A stretch of 64,000 nucleotides of DNA. It comes from Aaosphaeria pasadenensis (taxonomy: Eukaryota; Ascomycota; Dothideomycetes; Pleosporales). The notes under the pieces were generated by a model. The model was not told where the DNA came from. It saw only the letters and a list, made by a program, of their open reading frames with translations, and did no database searches. This document shows positions 1 through 11,159 of the stretch, piece after piece. Both the position numbers and the translations under genes were made by a program. Where the stretch lies: assembly GCA_022813625.1 (NCBI GenBank), contig JAKLMB010000006.1, forward strand, positions 1,364,001-1,428,000. The letters are read 5' to 3'. Each line of letters starts with the position of its first letter. Position 1 is the first letter of the stretch.

Positions 1-834
1 CCCCCCTACACCACCAGACACTCAGTGAATACAATTTCGATGGCAAATCGATATTGTAGTGTTTCTGTTCTTGCAACAGTATATCAAATGTATCGTAGTC
101 CTGTTACTCTGATGATTCGGTGTACGTAGTTTGTTTTGGCAAGGCCTGAGGTAGGACCATGCAGCGGCGGACGAGGGACTCGCGGATTGGAGGAAACGAT
201 CGAAGAAGGTATGGTATTCTCGATAGAACGGGCATCGTAAAGGTTATTTCCTGCAGTTTGAGTTAATTCCAGAGAGATGGTGTCATCCAAAGGTGGATGT
301 GAGCACCACTGTGTTGGGCTGGGAGGGAACTTACAAGTGGAACTGCTGCCAATTACGGTCCGTACATTATCAGCTTTCCTCAAGAATTGTGCCGCCGTTT
401 TGGGTCGATATCAGAAACTTGTATGGGTAGATCTGTTGGAGGGCTTATGGAATGAATATGCAAAAGAAGGCGACCGAATTGCTGCAAGAAGGCGTACGGT
501 GCCACAGGCCAGCCACCCTTGCTCGGAAGATTGACATGGCCGTGAAAAGGGTTCGAAGGCGTACAGACCTTGCTCTGTTTTGGTTTCTGTGGACCTGTGT
601 AGGACCGAGAGACTGGAATACTTCGATCTGTGGCTATAGTTGCCCAGGAACCTGATTAGTATTTAGGGAGATGCCTCAAACGTACCCACCTTGATAACCC
701 GAGTTAATGGTTCAACACAACAGCGTCATTCCAAACACACTTTTACAACCTGCCTTCAGAATAGACCGTTCATTCCTCTGTCTGTATGTCACAAGGTCAT
801 GCTTCAGTAATTTCGTGGGGGTATTTGCACCCAG
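1..834. other. unresolved 5' flank of first gene
   Basis: No protein family is recognisable here. On the plus strand a frame is open from about 667 and ends at a good donor (GTATGT at 784). It could be an upstream exon joined in phase to the exon at 835. The true 5' end of that gene could not be fixed. Short overlapping frames on both strands between 84 and 655 show no recognisable motif. Confidence 0.4.
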
Positions 835-2243
835 CTCCAGCTCAATTTGGCATATTCTATCCAAGTAGTAGACCCTCGCTGCGCATACTCCTATTCACCA
901 CAACACATCTACCCAGCGAACAACATTGGCAGTGATTTTCTTCACAACCCCATCCACGAACTAGATGATCCTCAATCCGTTCATCATTGTATAGAGCCAA
1001 ACTGCAAGATGCTGAGCAGCACGGCCTTCCTGAGGCTACACTTAGTGCAATTGTCTTCCTTACTAACCCATACCGGCTCCCCTGTTGCTTCTAACCAGTT
1101 ACAACGACTGTTTGCTTCACGGTTACCATTTCGACGCGGACTGTCTGTCCAGATGACTGCGCTCATAGATAGGTACGATGTCACTTTCTTCAAGTGACAC
1201 TCGTGCACCAATGTGCGACTACCAGAGCTCTACACAGACAATCACTGCTGTCAACTGTGGAAGTCAGTTCCCAAGACAAGGACTGCACACACTTGATTCG
1301 CCAACCCGGGATTGGGCGACTAAGCCAAAACAGAATCCGATACTGTGAATGTGAGGCACGGCAGTGTGCTGTGTATTCATCGACATTGCACACCAGAACG
1401 ATGGTTGTTGTAGGTGTTCTCTACGCGATGGCCTGTACAGCAAGCATTGAAAGCTGACGAAATGAATCCAATCTAGCCTCCTTTCCTCTTCCGCATCGAC
1501 GAGATCTCAGAACGCTCGGATATAGTCGCCCCTCGACTGGACAAAGAAGGAAGATGGAATCCCTCTAGCAAACCTGGATCACATCTTAGGACGGCTGGAG
1601 GAGTCTCTGGACAGTGGTTCTATCTTGATGGACAATCGGTACGACAGATAGATGCATTACCCGAGACGGGTTGTGAGCATCATTCGACCATGAGTGTCTA
1701 TTATGCTGCAGCATTAGGGTTTTGGATCATGAAAGGAGACGCAACTGCTATTGCAGATGAGCGTGAAAGCGCCTGGCATACTCCTAAATTCGACCACATA
1801 AGTCGGGACTACTCGTCCTTCATCACGTACCAGGGTCCGAACGTGAATCTCCGAATCCAGAGGAACGACCAAACCTGGCCTGCCTTCCTGCTCCCAGACA
1901 TATACCACACGGCTGAGCGAACGGACGCAAAACACCTTGGAGGATTGACGGGAGAATTGCCAATATTTATTGCCTTTTTGGCTTTGGCAACAAGACCCGA
2001 ATGGCTTGCCAATGCGATACCAATACTGTTCTCGGAGGGATCGTGGAAGGTTCATTCCTACGTATCTCCGCGTAAGTATACCTGACACTCTCTAAGAGGA
2101 TTATGAACTGAGTGATGCAAGGGCAACACAAGAGAGGGGTTGTTGTGAGCGTATACAGCGCGCCTTTCACCTGGAATGGTGGATCGAACAAGGCTACGTT
2201 GACACAATACGAAGATGGAGATTCTGGGAACTTCTTCTCTTAA
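835..2243 (+). CDS. unrecognised multi-exon protein, 5' end unresolved
   Basis: I do not recognise the family. The gene is inferred from four blocks that join in phase across canonical introns: 835-1172, 1226-1409, 1477-2071 and 2122-2243 (stop TAA). The three introns are 53, 67 and 50 bp. The second has a textbook branch site (GCTGAC) about 20 bp before its CTAG acceptor, and the third begins GTAAGT. The long third exon is open for nearly 200 codons and looks protein-like, with a hydrophobic run near GELPIFIAFLALA. The protein ends with a polar, Gly/Asn/Ser-rich tail. No signal peptide or catalytic motif is visible. An extra upstream exon near 667-783 is possible. Fungal orphan proteins of this kind are common, so the coding claim rests on splice consistency and not on homology. 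Confidence 0.45.
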
Positions 2244-5200
2244 GTGGTTTGTCATCGGTCTTCTCCCCCGGATCTCAACATCCTTACCCCACAAACCTCA
2301 AGCAGTGATCTGCAGACTGTTTGTTGTCTCATCGCATCGAATCATGATGTGATGTTAAAGCAGCTCCGTATTCAACATATGGGGTCGGTTTCTTTTGTGT
2401 AAGTGGAGGTGGTTCATTTTGAAGTCTTCAAGCCTGACACGTTCGTCTAGTTTACGTCGAATTTCCTCGATACGAGCCTCGATACATTTATGTCCACACT
2501 GTCGTTATCGTTACTTATACCCACAGCGGAAGAAGTGTCTACACTCAAGCATCTGTCTTCCCGCGAGCATACACCCTCCTTCTTTTCGGCTTATGTCATC
2601 ACCATAACCCCATACTATAAACCTTATACAAATCATAAATTAAGTTTGGCTATGGCAGGGAAGTCTCTCCAGAGCACGTTGTGACTCGTGGAATGATGTT
2701 ACACGGACCCGGGCGGGCAAGGCGGGAAGGGGCAAGGCATTCGTTTGCCTAGTTTCTACCACGAGATCCCCAGAGGGTCCCAGCTGCTGCCAGATTGACC
2801 TCTGATCGGTGTAGAGCAAGGCACCGTTTGCCTTCTGCTGTGTAACCTTTGCGTTACCTTGTTGGTGCGCACTGTTTACCTGCGTTCCTGGACTATCCCT
2901 TGCTACCTCGTACTGCAATGTCATTCCCACGTGCCTCACGATCAACTTTTGCTCAATGTCTTTTAACAATCAAAGCTGATGTAGGAACATATTCGAGGAT
3001 CAGGATAACGGTGGCTCATCATGCTCTGAACCTGACTCTTGTTTAGACATGTTGAGCCCATCACGACTGCACCGCTCTCTCCAAACATACAACGAATGGA
3101 CCGTGCACATCTCTAACCTCATCATCAATAGGCTTAAGAAATAGGAAAAGGGGAGGGAAACAGAAGGAACCACTAGCATATTATTTGCTCTATTGCTAAG
3201 CAGTAAGCCTTCAGAACGCTTTGGGTTATATGGAAGTGGAGTGTTTAGAATGCCACACGAGGAAACGACCTTCATCGCAGAAGCCTCAAAACGCCGAGCG
3301 ATATCTGTGACCAATTGTCACAGAAGTTTCGTTCAAATTTGTCCTCAATTGAATTTCAAAGGAACTCTAGACACGATTTTTGCAATTATGTTTGGCACCT
3401 ATGCACTGCTATCTGTTCATGACGGCAACTCATTAGCCATATATGGCCAATGGATGCAGTAATTGTGACTACGTTTTGTACTTCGTATTTCATTTTACCT
3501 GATTCATTGACCATCAACAGGTACTTGGAGAGAGTTATATGTACAACTATCCATTCAACTACTTACTTGGCTGTATATTCCTTGCCAACTGTAAGCGCAA
3601 TATTGTCCTGAGTAAAAGACGTGGAAATGTACTACCTAAGACATTCAAACCACTAAGTTCTCAATCAATAAATGGAAGGTCTTATCTGATTCCTCGTAAG
3701 CATATTGTCGTGTATAGACGCCTCTATCGTAGGAAGCATCACAGGTACGACCCACAATCGGTGGATAGGTAGGACATATAGCTATTTGCCTCTGTCGATA
3801 CGCTTCTGTCAGGAGGTGGATGATGCCTGAATCTCTCTCGGCAGCCCTAATCGATCTATCTACACCCTGTCCAGTGCCATTTCCCATACACGCGATCCTC
3901 GAAAGGCTTCATCTTCATTTTACACCATATTATGGAATTAAGTCTTACTAGCTATCTATGTACCTACACACCGTACCAGTTACTTGAATGGTCATGGTAA
4001 CATTCACGTATAATTTCCACAATTGTTTCTGCTTGAATATAACTAAACAACACAGGCCGTTACAACCGACTTTATTACTCTACATATCTCTAATAGTTAA
4101 GAATTGACACCAGATCTTTCCGTTACTTATAAAACATTAGATGACGGGAATGGCTTATTTTTGTAGGTATTACCTTATAGACTTACTTACCAATCAATCA
4201 TCTTCCCTCATGATATGCCCATACAACCTGAGTAATCAATCATCCCTTGTCAAAATCGTAGTATACATCACAACGCACCTACACCCTCTCACGAACTTCC
4301 ACCTTCGAACCATCCTAAATTTCAGCATCAGCATCCCATAACCCATCCTCCCACGACCTTGACACCCGAAAAGCCACTCAACATCTTTCCTCGCCTCACC
4401 CTTCCACGTACCAAACCAAAGTCCAGCTCACCCAACAATTCCAGGAACTCTCCGCCGTTCTTTTTGCTAAAAGCTTACATGTGACTTCAACCGAACACGT
4501 CAACTCAACTCATGATCTCTATTCTTTGTTTGCTACTAGAACGGACAAAGTCTCGCCATCAAATTGAGCCAGATAAGATTTGATTCTCTAATTGTTGTGG
4601 TAGGAACACATGTAGACCACGTTCTTGCATCCGTATAAGTACTTCAGATAAGCTTTTTGATAGGGAAGTTTCCAATATTGATGTATGTTCAAAGTGAGTT
4701 TTATACTCTAGAGTGGGCAGTATAAGTTCACCAACTGCCACCTACTGTTTGCTCTGAAGCTATAGTCTTGAACATATCGTTCATTAATTTATATAAATGA
4801 ATTGAACGCTTGTGTTCTACAGGATATTCCCCTCCCCTCTCTTCACCTCTCTTCACCTCTCTACTCCTCACCACTCACTCCAACCGAAAATCCTAAACAC
4901 CTAGAAACCCGCTCCAATCAACCAATCTACCAAAAGCCACCATCACTCCCCGTCAACATGCAAACCCATCCAACTCCCCCCTTTACCACATCCTCTTCTT
5001 CCTCCCCCAACTTAGCTAGAAGCTAACCGCACAACACCCTTCCCCGTACTAACACTACTGCTGCGTACACAAAATACCGTCGTCCGACTCGTCCATCCAT
5101 CACACCACCGACCACCTTACTCCCCACACAAGCCATCCAGTCCCTACAACCCCCACGGTCTTGCGTAAAGCATCATGCAATATCTATCACGATGTACGCC

Positions 5201-5853
5201 TCCAGCATCACCGACTCCAACAAGAAGGAGTGTCCAAGGCAGTGGGAAAGAGAGAGAAGGAAACGGGAGGAGGTGGATGCACATTGTTGACGCTTTTGTT
5301 GAAACCCTGTAGTGAGGGGATATGTGTTTTTGTATATCAATGAATTGAGCTAGGAAGTGACTTTAGGGAAGGTCTGGTCCAGTGCCACCACGTTACCGCC
5401 GCCATGACACTCAGTTCCAATCCACAATTCCATCAGTTCACGATCGTGACAACCGCAGTTTAAGTGTATGGACTTGAGTGCAAAGCAACACACGAACGAA
5501 GCACCACCCTCCCCCTAACCCCCCCCTTCTGGCAAACCATTTCGTCCCGTGTCGTTGGCATTGCAAGGTTCGGCGATCGACACTCGACTTTTCACAGCGG
5601 CGCTACCTATATCCTCTTCTTCCTGCTACTATGAAATTTTGCTTAGACACTTCCCCCCTTTCCATTCTCCTTTTCGATTCAAAGTTCTCTTCACCAGCGG
5701 TTTGATTGTCTGTGTTTTGCACATGTATATCACACGCCTGAGAAATCCCTTCGACGGATTCGCACTGTTGCCTTCTTCGTTGTTACTGTAGACAAAAAGG
5801 ATTGAAAGGGAAAAGAAAATAGGAGAGTGAGTGGTTGACCAAGGAGGAACGGT

Positions 5854-5889
<36 letters not shown>

Positions 5890-6500
5890 CGTAGGTACAT
5901 ACATGCATGGATAATACGAGCGAGAGACGTGAACGCCTTCCCCCGTCCACTATTCTTCCCTCTTCGTAGGCGCGAGGTGTTGCAGGGAGATGTGATGAAT
6001 GTTACGGGTGAAAGGTGTCACAGGACATGGATGGGATCGGATCGGTTATGGAATAACCAAACTACATCTACCACACATGTCTTTCTCTAGGAATATCCTC
6101 AAAGTCATTCATCCTTTCATTTTACATTTTCCATTCTACAGTACAGTTCTAAAATATAACCTCTACCTGCGAACACCGCTTCCGCTTCGAACGTAATCAT
6201 AACTATCCTTGCTCGATTTTGTTTTCTCCCTGCCTGCCGAGAAGAGATGGGGTTTGTATATATACACATTTCATTGAAAAGAAACGCCGCCCGATGCAGT
6301 TGAAGTGTTTTTCTTTTGTTTGGTCGTTCCGCGTATTATTCTTACAAATCCATGGGGTTGGGGTAGCCAAGATGGGGCTGGCTATATATCGGAGAACTCT
6401 CGTCACGTATACAAGAATAGTGTGCAATCGTGTTTCCGTATAGCCTCCGTAGATTTCATGTTGTTGTTGGTGGGGGGTATCATTTGGAGAAGGGGGAGGT
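2244..6500. other. gene-poor intergenic region
   Basis: About 4.2 kb with no supportable gene. Open frames are all short and unlike known proteins. The middle (about 3900-4800) is AT-richer. From 4800 to 5160 the plus strand is pyrimidine-rich, and a CT microsatellite lies near 5.86 kb. The right end is the 3' flank of TIM22. Confidence 0.55.
5857..5886. repeat. (CT)15 dinucleotide microsatellite
   Basis: Thirty uninterrupted bases of alternating CT on the plus strand, in non-coding DNA. It probably varies in length between strains. Confidence 0.95.
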
Positions 6501-7480
6501 TTATGCGATTGGTCGGCTTCGCTCGTCTTCGGGCATTCTCTGTCATAAATCGTTAGTTACCGTACTTATCATTTCAAATCCCGATCGCAATCCAAGATCA
6601 AGGACGAGAATAGGATTGGGACGGGCAAGTAACTCACCATATAAGCATCAATAGCAGCACTGAACGCCGCGAAGCCCGCGCAGCCTACAGCAACGGCCTG
6701 GGGGCCCGCCTTCCGCGCCAAAATCCCTCCGGTTATGCAGCCGCCGGCAACGCCGTTGTAGAGGTCGTTCTTCGCGCGGAGGCCCTCGATGGCGCATTCG
6801 GTGCCGGAGAAGACGGCGCCGACGATAGCGAAGTTGCGGCCGCTTGACTTGGAGGATTGGTACATGTCGCGGAGGCCGTGCTTGAGTTGTTGGCGGAGGG
6901 GGAGGTCGGTGAGGGGGACTGTAGCGGTGGAGCCGGTGAGTGGGAGTGTGGCTGCCGGTGCTGCTGCTGTTGCACTTGCGGTCGTGGATGCGGCGGCGAT
7001 GTTGGGCTTCACGCTTGTGGCGGAGAGGGTTGATGTTGCTGATGCGTTGGAAGCGGCTGCGGTTGTGGTGGTGGGCTTTCCAGGCGCAGGGGGGACTTGG
7101 GTGGGTAATGGCTGTGACATTGGGGTGTCGTATCTCATCTGTAGTATGTTGTTAGCATGATATGTTCTTGATCGCAAATGGCCATGGTCGCAAAGGTCGG
7201 GCACTGAGAGCGCCTCGTCGAGTTGATATCGTACGTACCGAAGCCATGAAGAGACCAAACATAGCACCGAGACCTCCTCCCATGACACCAGCCATGACCG
7301 TCTTTCCTGCACATGATTCCATGCCTGCTTGCATCTATTTCATCCTTTGTTAGCCACTCGCAAAGTAAGCAGTGGGGCAAAAGGCTTCCGTACATATTTC
7401 ACCATCTGTTGCTCCTGTTCCGACATGCCCGCGTTGGGGTCCATGCCCGGGGGCATGCCTGGGTTACCGGGGAAAGCCAT
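6501..7480 (-). CDS. tim22: mitochondrial inner-membrane translocase subunit Tim22
   Basis: Channel-forming subunit of the TIM22 complex, which inserts carrier proteins into the mitochondrial inner membrane. Four exons: 7480-7394, 7334-7239, 7138-6638 and 6539-6501, giving about 240 residues. The start is the ATG before AFPGNPGMPPG; the upstream in-frame codons lack family similarity. Exon 2 carries the first glycine-rich membrane segment (VMGGGLGAMFGLFM). Exon 3 carries RYDTPM and the family block with SGTECAIEGLRAKND, then GGCITGGILARKAGP and a last membrane segment ending AIDAYM. Exon 4 is only 13 codons (RMPEDERSRPIA plus stop) and follows a GTGAGT..CAG intron. The loop at residues 69-138 is an Ala/Thr/Ser/Pro-rich insertion, so the protein exceeds the usual 180-190 residues. 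The gene lies in the same orientation as the large gene whose stop is 532 bp upstream of its start. Confidence 0.9.
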
Positions 7481-8012
7481 GACGAGGTAGGTTTGAAGCG
7501 ATGTGTTGCGAGGCGTCGATGTTACCAACGGTGAATGAGTACGAGTATTCGATGGATATTTTTGCGGAGAAGGTTCGGAAGACGGAACGTTCCGTCTACG
7601 AGTCTTGGCGTATCCGCTTTCGGCTGCCTCGCTTGTCGCTAATGAGATAGGCGGATTTCATCACATCACAGATCAAATCAAATAAGATCAAAACGAACTA
7701 TTAATGGGTATGGTGAATTTATATAATAATTTGGAGCAATCGTTATAGATAGAAGAACCATGCGCTTTTGAGTGCAGACCAACAGACAGACGAGAAATTA
7801 ACAGAAAACAGTATCAACAAGTAAGCTCTAGCTCTAGATCGAACATCCGCTCGTGTGGGATTTCGACAGATACAACAAGCCGATGATCTAAATAGTCTCC
7901 CCAAGGAGAATCGAAAATAACAATCAAAATATCGTTCAGACGTTGCGTCTAATACATTATGTCGTCATGTGTCTGTGGTATATACACCATGCATAAAGTC
8001 ATTCATCTTCGT
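7481..8012. other. TIM22 promoter and 3' flank of the next gene
   Basis: 532 bp between two minus-strand genes. AT-richer from about 7660 to 7940. No further gene is seen. Confidence 0.5.
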
Positions 8013-11000
8013 TCATAGCAGATCTACTGGGGTAGCTGAACGTCCGACGTAGTCGCCACTGGAGTGACTTGAGTCGCGTGACTCTGGAGGTGGGGTGAGG
8101 GTCTTTTCCCATTCCTTCATCAGGTGAGAAGCGGTACGCTTGAGGTTGCTGGGGGACATCTTGACCAGATCAGGCCATGGTATCGAGTTGCGCTTAGAGT
8201 CTCGTAGTGGAACGTCATCGACAGTGCCATTTGAGCTGCCACTAGTGAGCGAGGATGCCTTGGAATCATGGCGTTTTGCGTGGTACCTCGTGCTTGTTCG
8301 CCCGGAAATTGGGGACGATGGCTCTTCGGACTCGTCGGAACTACCAGTGGATTCAACCTCATTTGCGGGACCAGTGGTAGCCTTGTCATTTGGTGTATCC
8401 CAGCTATCCCACTCGTCGAACTCTTCGTTGCTTGCTGCGTTCTTCTGAGGGGTGCGAGTATTCTTTAATGCGTGAGTTTTCTTATCTGTGGAGGCGGTCT
8501 TGGGCTCACTCAAACCGTGCTCTTTCCAGAAATCATCTCCAATGTCATTGGATTTGTGGGACAACGAGGATTTCTTCGAACTGGCAGCTCGGTTGAGCGA
8601 TGGGCGGGTCTCGGAACCCTTGCGCTGTTGCTTAGCGGAAGGTCCTTTAGCGGAAGGGGTGGCGGCGAAGTTGTCATCATCGGCGGCCTCATCGCCAACG
8701 GTAGCTTGCCTAATGTCCTCGATGAAGGTCAAAAGTCCATCCTTGAAGTCGAAGGCCATCTTCTTGCCGGTGCGGAGGAGAGCGTCACGCTGAATGGTGG
8801 GGAGACCGCCGAGATCATAACGGTCGTCATCCATGTGGTTGGCAATGTGGTTGGCAATGTCAGGTGATGTCGCATGGCGTGTGAGCATTTGAGGGCGCTT
8901 GGGTGCTTCATTTGACGATGTAGAGAGGGTCTCGTCAATAGAGTTACGGACGTCGGCTGGCTGGGGGAACGATGGGCTGTAGGTCTTGTCGGGCGAAAGC
9001 AAAGACAGTGTTCGAAGATGACGTGAACCACTGAAGACCTTGCGTTGGGATGTCTTCACGCCACTGAGCATGGCCTTCCGTCGCTCCATCTCCTTTTGCA
9101 TCCAGGCCGTCGAGCCATCCTCATCGTCTTGCTCGGTAGGAACATTGGCGAGAGTTGTGTTGAGAGGCTGCAACTGCGTGACCTTGCGAAGCTCGTTGCG
9201 TTGCTTGATAGATTCGTGCGTGGCATAATGCTTCTTGAGCATTTTGAGGTCGTCCTCTGCTTTTGAAAGCTCCTCCTTAAGCTCGAGCACGTATCTCTCT
9301 TGAGCGGCAAGGACGGCGAGGATGTTGCTCTCCGTGGGCGAAGGGGCAGGATCGGGAGTCGCCAGGGGTGACGGGGCTGCGACCCATGATTGTGGACGAG
9401 AGCGTGGAGAGAAGCCTGGAGACGAGCTGCCAGCAGCTAGCTGAATGGGAAATTGCAGGGAAAGACGTTTCCTCTGCTTTGAAGCAATGTCGGCATGCGA
9501 CATGGAACGGCCGTGAGCAGGCATCTTGGGCCTTGAAGAAGAATGAGACAATGCGGAGGCGGTTAAAGGTGCAGAGGGCGTTGGCGTAGATTCGTTACAG
9601 ATCTTGTGCTGAGAAGGAAGCGGCGTGAACGGTGGGAAAGGTGTAGTTGGCTCGAAGGGTGTGGATGGCTCCGATGACCTCACAGCTCTGCCTGATCTAG
9701 CTGGCGTGAATGGTACCTGTGGCGTTGACGGTGCAGGCGCTTTGGTTGGTGCAGGGGGTTCAGACTTCGCAGTCGACGTGGACGTCGCGTTTGGTGCAGG
9801 CTCTGTGACAGTATCCGTAGACGCTGGAATTGAAGGTACGTTGATGGGCTCCTGCAGGGGTACTGGTGCAGGGCGTACGGGCTGGACTCGAGTGGATCTG
9901 GTTTGAGCTGGAGGAGCTTGTTCGATGGGCTTAGGTGTCGGAGTGGAAGCTTGAGAGCGGTCGACGGTTGAGGGAGAGACAGATTCGGAAGCCTCTTTGA
10001 AAGGAAGAAGCGCAGGGAGTGCCGGCCGAGCTTGAACGAGCGTGGGGGAGTGGGAGGTTTGGGCGGTGGCAGCAGGCGTGATGGAGAGCTGGGCTTCCTT
10101 GGGTGGTTCCTTGAAGGCCTCGAGGAGAGGTTTACGCACTTCGGAGGGAGGTTGAGATAACGCGGACGCTATAGAGACGGTGGACAGAGTAGCGGTGTAA
10201 ACCTCGATAGGAGGAGATACAGGTGCAGAGGGAGGTAGCGAAAAGGTGGACGCAATAGCAATCTTGCAAGGCGCGGCTTTGGAAGCTTGCTTTAGGATAT
10301 CAAGTGGCGAAAAGGGAGGTTGCGAAATCGAGGAAGCAATGGATATCGTGCACGGTGAAGCTTTGTAGGTAGAGGCTTCGCTAAAAGGGGTGGGCGGCGT
10401 GGAAGGGCGCTGCGAAAAGGTGAAGTCGTTGGTATCGCTAATGGAAATGGAGAAAGTGGAAGAAGAGGTGGAGGAAGAAGAAGAATGAGAAGTAAAGGAG
10501 GGCGGGTTGTAGGCCTCGTTGTAGGGCGAGGGCAAAGTTGGTTCGGGATGAATTTGGGGTTGGGAGATTGTGCAGGCGGTGGAAGTGGCGGAGAAAGTGG
10601 AGTAGGTAGGGGAAGAAGGAGGAGGAGGAAGCGAAGCAGAAGGAGAGGAAGAAGGATCGTGAGTAGCCTCGTTGAGGAGTGTGGGAGAGGTGGGAGGAGG
10701 GAAAGTGTCGTCGGATTGGGAGAGGAGTAGAGGTTGAGGTTGAAAGTTTGGTTGAGGTTGAGATGGAGGAAGAGAGTTGGATGGACCCCCTAAGGAGGAT
10801 TGCGTGGTGGTCTGGTCTTTGACGTCCAGGGTCATTGACCGCTTTCGAGATAGTGATTTCGGCTTGCGCTTCGACTGTGCGCGGTCACGGTTCATGACGT
10901 CTGCGCCTCGAACAGAAAAAATTGAAGTCGAGGAGCCAGTGGCCTCGCTCCTCCTGCGGAATTCGCAAGAGAGAGAAGAGAGACGCAGGCGTCGTTGGAG

Positions 11001-11159
11001 ACGGTAGAGGATGCGTGAGGTGGTTCTTGGGGAGGATCCGTAAATCTCAAGGTGCAGTGCGAGTAGTGCGGCAGGCAGGCCGATGGTCAGCACAACACCG
11101 CTCTTCAGCCAAGACAACCACGCCTTCAGCACAGCAGGGCTGGCGACGCAGGAACCCAT
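8013..11159 (-). CDS. large low-complexity protein with DUF4048-like coiled-coil region
   Basis: A single uninterrupted frame of 1048 codons. The N-terminal half is Ser/Pro/Thr-rich and looks disordered. Near residue 565 a basic segment reads KQRKRLSLQFPIQ. It is followed at about 610-660 by a charged coiled coil (AAQERYVLELKEELSKAEDD) and then a conserved-looking block around WMQKEMERRKAML. This order resembles the fungus-specific family DUF4048, whose function is unknown; the assignment is from memory of the family's look. The C-terminal third is acidic and Ser-rich. The first 88 residues include a hydrophobic helix (about 22-38), but a second Met at residue 89 (position 10895) starts NRDRAQSKRKPKSLSRKRS, a more typical beginning for this family. 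The upstream part may therefore be leader, a membrane anchor, or an exon with an unrecognised intron. The presumed 5' leader is strongly CT-rich on the coding strand. Confidence 0.7.
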   Translation of the reverse strand: MGSCVASPAVLKAWLSWLKSGVVLTIGLPAALLALHLEIYGSSPRTTSRILYRLQRRLRLSSLSCEFRRRSEATGSSTSIFSVRGADVMNRDRAQSKRKPKSLSRKRSMTLDVKDQTTTQSSLGGPSNSLPPSQPQPNFQPQPLLLSQSDDTFPPPTSPTLLNEATHDPSSSPSASLPPPPSSPTYSTFSATSTACTISQPQIHPEPTLPSPYNEAYNPPSFTSHSSSSSTSSSTFSISISDTNDFTFSQRPSTPPTPFSEASTYKASPCTISIASSISQPPFSPLDILKQASKAAPCKIAIASTFSLPPSAPVSPPIEVYTATLSTVSIASALSQPPSEVRKPLLEAFKEPPKEAQLSITPAATAQTSHSPTLVQARPALPALLPFKEASESVSPSTVDRSQASTPTPKPIEQAPPAQTRSTRVQPVRPAPVPLQEPINVPSIPASTDTVTEPAPNATSTSTAKSEPPAPTKAPAPSTPQVPFTPARSGRAVRSSEPSTPFEPTTPFPPFTPLPSQHKICNESTPTPSAPLTASALSHSSSRPKMPAHGRSMSHADIASKQRKRLSLQFPIQLAAGSSSPGFSPRSRPQSWVAAPSPLATPDPAPSPTESNILAVLAAQERYVLELKEELSKAEDDLKMLKKHYATHESIKQRNELRKVTQLQPLNTTLANVPTEQDDEDGSTAWMQKEMERRKAMLSGVKTSQRKVFSGSRHLRTLSLLSPDKTYSPSFPQPADVRNSIDETLSTSSNEAPKRPQMLTRHATSPDIANHIANHMDDDRYDLGGLPTIQRDALLRTGKKMAFDFKDGLLTFIEDIRQATVGDEAADDDNFAATPSAKGPSAKQQRKGSETRPSLNRAASSKKSSLSHKSNDIGDDFWKEHGLSEPKTASTDKKTHALKNTRTPQKNAASNEEFDEWDSWDTPNDKATTGPANEVESTGSSDESEEPSSPISGRTSTRYHAKRHDSKASSLTSGSSNGTVDDVPLRDSKRNSIPWPDLVKMSPSNLKRTASHLMKEWEKTLTPPPESRDSSHSSGDYVGRSATPVDLL

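Noticed and set aside
6789..7160. Plus-strand frame over TIM22
   Set aside because: Shadow of the Ala-rich TIM22 exon on the other strand.
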